A DNA stretch of 10,535 nt from Solirubrobacterales bacterium (GTDB lineage: Bacteria > Actinomycetota > Thermoleophilia > Solirubrobacterales > Solirubrobacteraceae): positions 1 to 10,535 of the forward strand of contig JAOPZO010000365.1 of the NCBI GenBank assembly GCA_025964065.1, in the 5' to 3' direction. The position numbers and the translations under genes were made by a program. Shown piece after piece: positions 6,787-10,535 of the stretch. A model generated the notes under the pieces. That model saw only the letters and a program-made list of their open reading frames with translations, was not told the DNA's origin and did not search any database. Within the stretch, counting starts at the first letter, position 1; each line of letters opens with the position of its first letter.

Positions 6787-7433
6787 CCGCGAGCGCCCGG
6801 TGGCACCGGGGGGACGTGCTCGTGCTTCCACGTCCCCTCCTCCTGCTTCCAGATCGGCAGGCGCTCCTTGACCTGGTCGATGATCTGGCGGGCGCCCGCG
6901 AAGGCCTCGGGGCGGTGTGGCGCGCTCGCGGCGACGAGGATGCTCGCCTCGCTCATGGCGACGCGGCCCGTGCGGTGCTCCGCGGCGGCGCCCGTGAGGC
7001 CGTGGGCCTCCACGGCCTCGTCGACGATGCGGCGCAGCTCCGCCCCGGCCATCTCGACGTAGCCGTCGTAGTCGAGGTGGGCGAGGTCGCGGGTGACCCC
7101 GGAGAAGGTCACGACGGCGCCCGCGCGCGGATCGCGCACGTGGGCGACGAGCGCGTCGAGGGAGAGCGCGTGGTCCACCACGGCGGTGTGGACGCGCGCG
7201 CCGGCGCCGCCCGAGACGGGCGGGACGACGGCGAGCTCGTCGTGCTCGTGGAGCACCTGGTCGGGCGCGGCGTACTCGCGGTTGACGGCGAGGACGAGCG
7301 GCAGCCCCTCCGCGAGGCCCTCGACCGCGGCGAGCGCGTCGGCGACCCGCGCGCCCTCGGGCAGCTCGAGCGCGAGCACGCCGGTGCCCGCGCGCTCGCG
7401 CAGCGCCGCGAAGAGCCTCACCCGGATGATCAC
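6783..7433 (-). CDS. moaX: MoaD-MoaE fusion, molybdopterin synthase (MoaX type)
   Basis: Single protein carrying both subunits of molybdopterin synthase, which adds two sulfurs to cyclic pyranopterin monophosphate in molybdenum-cofactor synthesis. Residues 1-76 are a ubiquitin-like MoaD (LFAALRERAG near the start, PPVSGG at 71-76). Residues about 80-216 are MoaE, with FSGVTRD (110-116), APHRPEAF (171-178), K189 in DQVK and K196 in PIWKQE, matching the catalytic Lys pair of MoaE. MoaD must end in Gly-Gly to carry the thiocarboxylate; here it is internal, so cleavage after G76 is expected, as reported for M. tuberculosis MoaX. The loop after TRD is shorter than in most MoaE proteins I recall. 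The GTG start at 7433 is supported by a -10 box 7 nt upstream. Confidence 0.92.
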   Translation of the reverse strand: MIIRVRLFAALRERAGTGVLALELPEGARVADALAAVEGLAEGLPLVLAVNREYAAPDQVLHEHDELAVVPPVSGGAGARVHTAVVDHALSLDALVAHVRDPRAGAVVTFSGVTRDLAHLDYDGYVEMAGAELRRIVDEAVEAHGLTGAAAEHRTGRVAMSEASILVAASAPHRPEAFAGARQIIDQVKERLPIWKQEEGTWKHEHVPPVPPGARG

Positions 7434-7446
7434 GTCCCGGACGCTA
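7434..7446 (-). promoter_or_regulatory. Leaderless promoter of moaX
   Basis: On the minus strand, GGTAGCGT ends 7 nt before the GTG at 7433; the TAGCGT -10 box is at 7446-7441. Same box and spacing as before ferritin and the mutase. It also fixes the moaX start, since the longer open frame would run through the promoter into the divergent mutase gene. Confidence 0.6.
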
Positions 7447-7458
7447 CCCGCGCGCCGC

Positions 7459-7475
7459 TCGGACAGGGGGTCCGA
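7459..7475. promoter_or_regulatory. Inverted repeat between the divergent moaX and mutase promoters
   Basis: TCGGAC (7459-7464) and GTCCGA (7470-7475) form a perfect 6-bp inverted repeat with a 5-nt spacer (AGGGG). It ends 3 nt before the mutase -10 box and begins 12 nt upstream of the moaX -10 box, so a dimeric regulator bound here could act on both genes. The half-site TCGGAC also occurs twice before ferritin. No known regulator site is recognised. Confidence 0.45.
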
Positions 7476-7478
7476 AGG

Positions 7479-7491
7479 TAGGATCCGGCCC
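7479..7491 (+). promoter_or_regulatory. Leaderless promoter of the mutase gene
   Basis: TAGGAT at 7479-7484, inside GGTAGGAT, is a TAnnnT -10 box followed by exactly 7 nt and the ATG at 7492. The expected transcription start falls on the start codon. TCGGAC lies 14 nt further upstream, at about -30. Confidence 0.6.
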
Positions 7492-9111
7492 ATGGCCACC
7501 GAAGAAGAACGCCTCACCGTCGCACCGATCACGGGCCCCGACGACCCGAGGCACTTCACGGACTCGGGCATCGAGATCGAGCCGCTCTACGGCCCGGGGG
7601 ACGTCGGCCCGAACCTCGAGGAGCGCCTCGGCGAGCCCGGCGACTTCCCGTACACCCGGGGGCCGCACCGCGAGATGTACCGCAAGCAGACCTGGACGAT
7701 GCGCCAGTACGCGGGCTACGCGAGCGCGAAGGAGTCCAACGAGCGCTACCGCTACCTCATCTCGCGTGGCGCGACCGGCCTGTCCATGGCCTTCGACCTG
7801 CCGACGCAGCTCGGCCTCGACTCGGACAACCCGCGCTGCCTGGGCGAGGTGGGACGCACGGGCGTCGCCATCGACACGATCGACGACATGCGGACGGCGT
7901 TCGACCAGATCCCGCTCGACCAGGTCTCGACCTCCATGACGATCAACGCGCCGGCCGGCGTGCTGCTCGCGCTCTACGAGCTCGTCGGCGAGGAGCAGGG
8001 CGTCCCGTCGGAGAAGCTCCGCGGCACGACCCAGAACGACATCCTCAAGGAGTACATCGCCCGCGGGAACTACATCTTCCCGCCCAAGGACTCCATGCGG
8101 CTGACGACGGACCTCTTCGCGTACTGCAAGGACAACGTCCCGCGCTGGAACACCGTCTCGATCTCGGGCTACCACTTCCGCGAGAAGGGCTGCTCGGCGG
8201 TGCAGGAGGTCGCGTTCACGCTCTCGAGCGGCATCGCCTACGTGCAGGCGGCGATCGACGCGGGCCTCGCGGTCGACGACTTCGCGCCGCGCCTCGCGTT
8301 CTTCTTCAACGGCCACAACAACGTGTTCCAGGAGGTCGCGACGTTCCGCGCGGCCCGCCGCATGTGGGCGACGATCATGAAGGAGCGCTTCGGCGCACGG
8401 AACCCGAAGTCGCTCATGCTGCGCTTCCACACGCAGACCGGCGGCGTGACGCTCACCGCGCAGCAGCCCGTGAACAACATCGTGCGCGTCGCGCTGCAGG
8501 GCTTCGCCGCCGTCTGCGGCGGCACGCAGTCGCTTCACACGAACGGCTTCGACGAGGCGCTCGCCCTGCCGTCGGAGACCGCCGCGAAGACCGCGCTGCG
8601 CACCCAGCAGATCCTCGCCCACGAGTCCGGCGCCGCCGACACCGTCGACCCGTTCGCGGGCTCCTACTTCGTCGAAGCGCTGACGGACGAGATCGAATCC
8701 CGCGCGCTCGAGCTCATCGCGAAGGTCGACGAGCTCGGCGGCTCGGTCAACGCGATCGAGTTCATCACGGGCGAGATCGACGAGAGCGCCTGGGGCTATC
8801 AGGAGCGCTACCGCATCGGCCAGGACATCGTGGTCGGCGTGAACAAGTACGAGGAGGAGGAGCTCGAGGTGCCGGACCTCCTCCGGGTCGACCCCGACTC
8901 CGAGCGCGCGCAGCTCGAGCGCCTCAAGGCCTTCAAGGCCGACCGCGACCAGGCGAGGGTCGAGGAGCGCCTCGAAGCGCTGCGGACCGCCGCCAAGGGC
9001 TCCGGGAACCTCATGGTCCCGATCAAGGACGCGCTGCGCGACCGCTGCTCGATGGGCGAGGTCTGCGGCGCGATGCAGGACGTCTTCGGGAAGTACCAGC
9101 CGACGTTCTGA
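7492..9111 (+). CDS. Methylmalonyl-CoA mutase, stand-alone large (catalytic) subunit
   Basis: Catalytic barrel of a B12-dependent acyl-CoA mutase, interconverting methylmalonyl-CoA and succinyl-CoA in propionate metabolism. The 539 residues include WTMRQYAGY (68-76), GLSMAFDLPTQLGLDSD (96-112), TTQNDILKEYIARG (179-192) and SISGYHFRE (223-231). Y73, R191 and H228 are spaced exactly like Y89, R207 and H244 of the Propionibacterium enzyme. Tyr and Arg there favour methylmalonyl-CoA, whereas isobutyryl-CoA mutase has Phe and Gln (family knowledge from memory). The protein ends without the DxHxxG cobalamin-binding domain, so a separate small subunit encoded elsewhere is needed. The ATG at 7492 is the conserved-looking start and follows a leaderless -10 box. 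No partner gene or MeaB-type chaperone is in the window. Confidence 0.94.
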   Translation: MATEEERLTVAPITGPDDPRHFTDSGIEIEPLYGPGDVGPNLEERLGEPGDFPYTRGPHREMYRKQTWTMRQYAGYASAKESNERYRYLISRGATGLSMAFDLPTQLGLDSDNPRCLGEVGRTGVAIDTIDDMRTAFDQIPLDQVSTSMTINAPAGVLLALYELVGEEQGVPSEKLRGTTQNDILKEYIARGNYIFPPKDSMRLTTDLFAYCKDNVPRWNTVSISGYHFREKGCSAVQEVAFTLSSGIAYVQAAIDAGLAVDDFAPRLAFFFNGHNNVFQEVATFRAARRMWATIMKERFGARNPKSLMLRFHTQTGGVTLTAQQPVNNIVRVALQGFAAVCGGTQSLHTNGFDEALALPSETAAKTALRTQQILAHESGAADTVDPFAGSYFVEALTDEIESRALELIAKVDELGGSVNAIEFITGEIDESAWGYQERYRIGQDIVVGVNKYEEEELEVPDLLRVDPDSERAQLERLKAFKADRDQARVEERLEALRTAAKGSGNLMVPIKDALRDRCSMGEVCGAMQDVFGKYQPTF

Positions 9112-9130
9112 GAGGCGCGGGACGCAGCCG

Positions 9131-9200
9131 CGGGACGAGGCGGGACGGGGCGAGACGGGACGGGACGGGGCGAGGCGAGACGGGACGGGGCGAGGCGGGC
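9131..9200 (+). repeat. Pentamer array (CGRGR)14 with G-quadruplex pattern
   Basis: Fourteen consecutive pentamers from 9131 to 9200 each have C at position 1, G at 2 and 4, and mainly purines at 3 and 5 (CGGGA, CGAGG, CGGGG, CGAGA; the last is CGGGC). The array starts 19 nt after the mutase stop. Within it, 9147-9170 reads GGGG-N6-GGG-AC-GGG-AC-GGGG, a canonical G-quadruplex pattern on the plus strand, and more G-runs flank it. It may affect mutase mRNA 3' ends or simply be a replication-slippage repeat. Confidence 0.8.
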
Positions 9201-9208
9201 CCGGCCGC

Positions 9209-9243
9209 CGCACGGCCGTCGCCTCCGGGCCGACAAACGTGCG
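9209..9243 (+). repeat. 35-bp palindromic repeat, copy 1
   Basis: Begins CGCAC, ends GTGCG, 35 bp. Repeat positions 1-6 pair with 30-35, and three more pairs outside (9206-9208 with 9244-9246) give a 9-bp perfect outer stem. An inner GTCG/CGAC stem (10-13 with 23-26) closes a 9-nt loop. Shares 17 invariant positions with the other three copies, including CGAC at 23-26 and A at 28. Confidence 0.75.
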
Positions 9244-9279
9244 GCGCCTCGTCCGCGGGGCGCCTCCGCACCGCCGGCG

Positions 9280-9314
9280 CGCACCCTCGTCGGCTGATGA
9301 GCGACGAGAGTGCG
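9280..9314 (+). repeat. 35-bp palindromic repeat, copy 2
   Basis: Same length and ends as the other copies. It is the most symmetric: 12 of 13 stem positions pair (only position 6, C against A, fails), one further outer pair is formed by 9279 and 9315, and the loop is 9 nt (9293-9301). Its start is 71 bp downstream of the start of copy 1. Confidence 0.75.
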
Positions 9315-9344
9315 CCGCGTGGTCGGGATGCGCTCTCGCCACCG

Positions 9345-9364
9345 CCTCGCCTCGCCTCGCCTCG
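9345..9364 (-). repeat. Short pentamer array (CCTCG)4, inverse of the array at 9131-9200
   Basis: Four perfect CCTCG units. On the minus strand these read CGAGG, one of the units of the array at 9131-9200, so the two arrays face each other across repeat copies 1 and 2. Pairing between them on a transcript or on extruded DNA is possible. Confidence 0.7.
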
Positions 9365-9385
9365 CGCTTCTGGGCTTTCGAGGCG

Positions 9386-9397
9386 CTTGCGCGCAAG
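9386..9397. promoter_or_regulatory. 12-bp perfect palindrome upstream of the AbiEi-like gene
   Basis: CTTGCGCGCAAG is a perfect 12-bp palindrome, 54 bp before the ATG at 9452. AbiEi antitoxins are known to repress their own promoters through inverted repeats, so this is a candidate operator. No -10 box with good spacing was found after it. AGGAGG at 9428-9433 looks like a Shine-Dalgarno sequence but is 18 nt from the ATG, too far for normal use. The remaining parts of the 340-bp gap 9112-9451 show nothing more. Confidence 0.35.
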
Positions 9398-9451
9398 TTC
9401 CGGCACGAACGCGTGTGGAGCGCGCGCAGGAGGCCGCGACAAGCTCGGGCC

Positions 9452-10414
9452 ATGCCGCCGCACGTCCTGCGCCCCCCAGCCGACGAACGTGCGCCGACGC
9501 GCGCAGTGGTCGCCATCGCCCTGCGGCAGCACGGCCGCATCTCGGCACGGCAGCTCGCCCAGCTCGGCTGGTCCCGCGACGTCATCGCCGCCCGCGTCGC
9601 GGCAGGCTGGCTCGTCCGCGAGCACCGCGGCGCCTACCGCCTCGCCGGTGCGCCGGACACACCCGTCGCCCGCAGCATGGCCGCGATCCTCGCGGTCGAT
9701 CCGCGCTCCAGCACGACCCACCGCTCCGGGCTCGTCCTCCATCGCGTGCTCGAGCCGGACGAGGGTGCGCCGGTGCATCTCACGACACGACGCCACCACC
9801 GGTCGAGGGCCGGCATCGTCGTCCATCAGGCAGCCCTCGCCCCGCACGAGGTCGTGCGCATCGAGGGCGTGCGAGTGGCAACGCTCGTGCGCTGCCTCGT
9901 CGACGCCGCGGCGACGGAGCCGGCGGCGATCATCACCCGTGCCGTCCAGGAGGCGGAGTTCCTTCGGGTGCTCGACCCCGCAGCCCTGCTCGCCTCCGCC
10001 GCCGGACGACCGGGCGCCGCGCTGCTCCGTGCGCTCGCGTCCGAACGCCTGCCGATCCGCGGCCCCCTCCGAGAGGCCTTCGAGCGCCGGTTCGCCCGAT
10101 TCCTCCTCACGCGAGGCTTCCCGTTGGCGGAGGTGAACCGGCGCGTCGACCTCGAGCGCCCCGCACAGCGGGTGGTCCTCGACGTCGTGTGGTGGGAGGC
10201 CGGCCTCGGCGTCGAGCTCGACAGCCGCCAGGCCCACGCGACCGCCCGGGCCTTCGAAGCGGATCGAGAGCGCGACCGCCGCCTCGCCGTCCAACACGAC
10301 CTCCTCGTCGTCCGCGTCACGTGGCGTCAGCTCCACGAGACGCCGGACGCCGTGGCTGCGGACCTCTGGACGCTGCACAGGCGGCGCGTCGGCGACCGGC
10401 GCGCCGCGAGCTGA
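9452..10414 (+). CDS. AbiEi-like winged-helix protein with C-terminal DUF559/Vsr-like nuclease domain
   Basis: A 320-residue protein of a type common in actinomycetes. Residues 17-65 form an AbiEi_4-like winged helix (VVAIALRQHGRISARQLAQLG...VREHRGAYRL); about 66-200 resemble the AbiEi middle region (THRSGLVLHRVL, VHLTTRR, VRVATLVRCLVDA). Residues 205-310 look like DUF559, a Vsr-type PD-(D/E)XK fold: E208/E211, D244 in VVLDVVW, E255 and D257 in GVELDSRQAH, then DRERDRRL (271-278) and VVRVTWRQL (286-294). The usual ELDG is ELDS here. Such proteins are often labelled type IV antitoxins, but no AbiEii toxin gene follows within the window, so that role is unproven. The ATG at 9452 is used; GTG at 9506 is an alternative. 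Codons 3-14 lie within repeat copy 3, and copy 4 starts right after the stop. Confidence 0.82.
   Translation: MPPHVLRPPADERAPTRAVVAIALRQHGRISARQLAQLGWSRDVIAARVAAGWLVREHRGAYRLAGAPDTPVARSMAAILAVDPRSSTTHRSGLVLHRVLEPDEGAPVHLTTRRHHRSRAGIVVHQAALAPHEVVRIEGVRVATLVRCLVDAAATEPAAIITRAVQEAEFLRVLDPAALLASAAGRPGAALLRALASERLPIRGPLREAFERRFARFLLTRGFPLAEVNRRVDLERPAQRVVLDVVWWEAGLGVELDSRQAHATARAFEADRERDRRLAVQHDLLVVRVTWRQLHETPDAVAADLWTLHRRRVGDRRAAS
9459..9493 (+). repeat. 35-bp palindromic repeat, copy 3, inside the AbiEi-like gene
   Basis: Begins CGCAC, ends GTGCG, 35 bp. The outer stem is 7 bp (CGCACGT with ACGTGCG), with partial inner pairing. It covers codons 3-14 of the gene as annotated, so it either supplies the first residues of the protein or marks a start that is really at GTG 9506. 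A hairpin here could also control translation. The right half GCCGACnAAsGTGCG is shared with copies 1 and 4. Confidence 0.75.
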
Positions 10415-10449
10415 CGCACCTTCCTCCGGACCCAGCCGACCAAGGTGCG
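10415..10449 (+). repeat. 35-bp palindromic repeat, copy 4, directly after the stop codon
   Basis: Begins at the base after the TGA of the AbiEi-like gene. The outer stem is 8 bp (CGCACCTT with AAGGTGCG). Position 6/30 is C:G where copies 1 and 3 have G:C, a compensatory change. It may act as a terminator hairpin, though there is no T-tract. Downstream (10450-10535) I see no gene or further copy. Confidence 0.75.
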
Positions 10450-10535
10450 GGCCGAGGCAGCACGGCCCAGCCCGGGCGCCCGTGGCCACCCGCTCGGGTC
10501 ACGCTCCCGCGCGCTGCGGGCTCGCGCTCCGCGCC

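Noticed and set aside
9428..9433. AGGAGG as ribosome binding site for the AbiEi-like gene
   Set aside because: It lies 18 nt before the ATG at 9452 and no in-frame start codon exists at normal distance.
9239..9451. Upstream extension of the AbiEi-like gene to 9239
   Set aside because: The added residues are Arg/Ala-rich, cover repeat copy 2 and the CCTCG array, and lie before the normal start of the winged helix.
7444..9585. Very long open frame (713 codons) on the minus strand across the mutase gene
   Set aside because: Shadow of the GC-rich mutase coding strand: low-complexity Arg/Ala/Glu/Val composition, no recognisable domain, and it runs through the pentamer array.
9843..9873. Another CGCAC/GTGCG pair inside the AbiEi-like gene
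   Set aside because: Spacing is 31 bp, the interior does not match the conserved CGAC and A positions, and both halves are ordinary codons.
9209..10449. CRISPR array from the four 35-bp repeats
   Set aside because: Spacing between copies is irregular (36 bp, 144 bp and 921 bp), copies differ at half their positions, and no cas genes are present.

Overview
The window is very GC-rich, and its genes use mostly G or C at third codon positions. Gene content (a MoaX-type MoaD-MoaE fusion, a stand-alone acyl-CoA mutase large subunit, an AbiEi/DUF559 protein, probable leaderless starts) points to an actinomycete, perhaps the Thermoleophilia/Solirubrobacterales. That placement is an inference from gene types and base composition only.

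Positions 1-6172 are mainly a surface-polysaccharide locus. On the minus strand lie an ABC-2 polysaccharide exporter (ATPase 46-792, permease 792-1580) and, further right, a four-gene run: a small Cys-rich protein (5975-6172), UDP-glucuronate decarboxylase (5015-5962), a polyprenyl-phosphate sugar-1-phosphate transferase (3421-4944) and a membrane-anchored GH10 endo-xylanase (2375-3424). A plus-strand metallo-beta-lactamase-fold hydrolase (1622-2365) sits between the two groups. Together they suggest supply of UDP-xylose, loading of the first sugar on the lipid carrier, export, and trimming of a polymer that may contain xylose. The other glycosyltransferases are not in the window.

Positions 6173-9111 are housekeeping metabolism: a non-haem ferritin (6253-6786, +), a MoaD-MoaE fusion for molybdopterin synthase (6783-7433, -) and a methylmalonyl-CoA mutase large subunit (7492-9111, +). 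Three starts here share a GGTAGnnT box exactly 7 nt before the start codon, which suggests leaderless transcripts.

Positions 9112-10535 are accessory in character. A 70-bp pentamer array with a G-quadruplex pattern is followed by an AbiEi-like winged-helix/DUF559 nuclease-like gene (9452-10414). Around it are four copies of a 35-bp imperfect palindrome that begins CGCAC and ends GTGCG. Two copies lie upstream, one covers codons 3-14 of the gene, and one starts at the base after its stop codon. Paired changes in the stem support a conserved hairpin. I do not recognise this repeat family, and it is the most unusual thing in the window.
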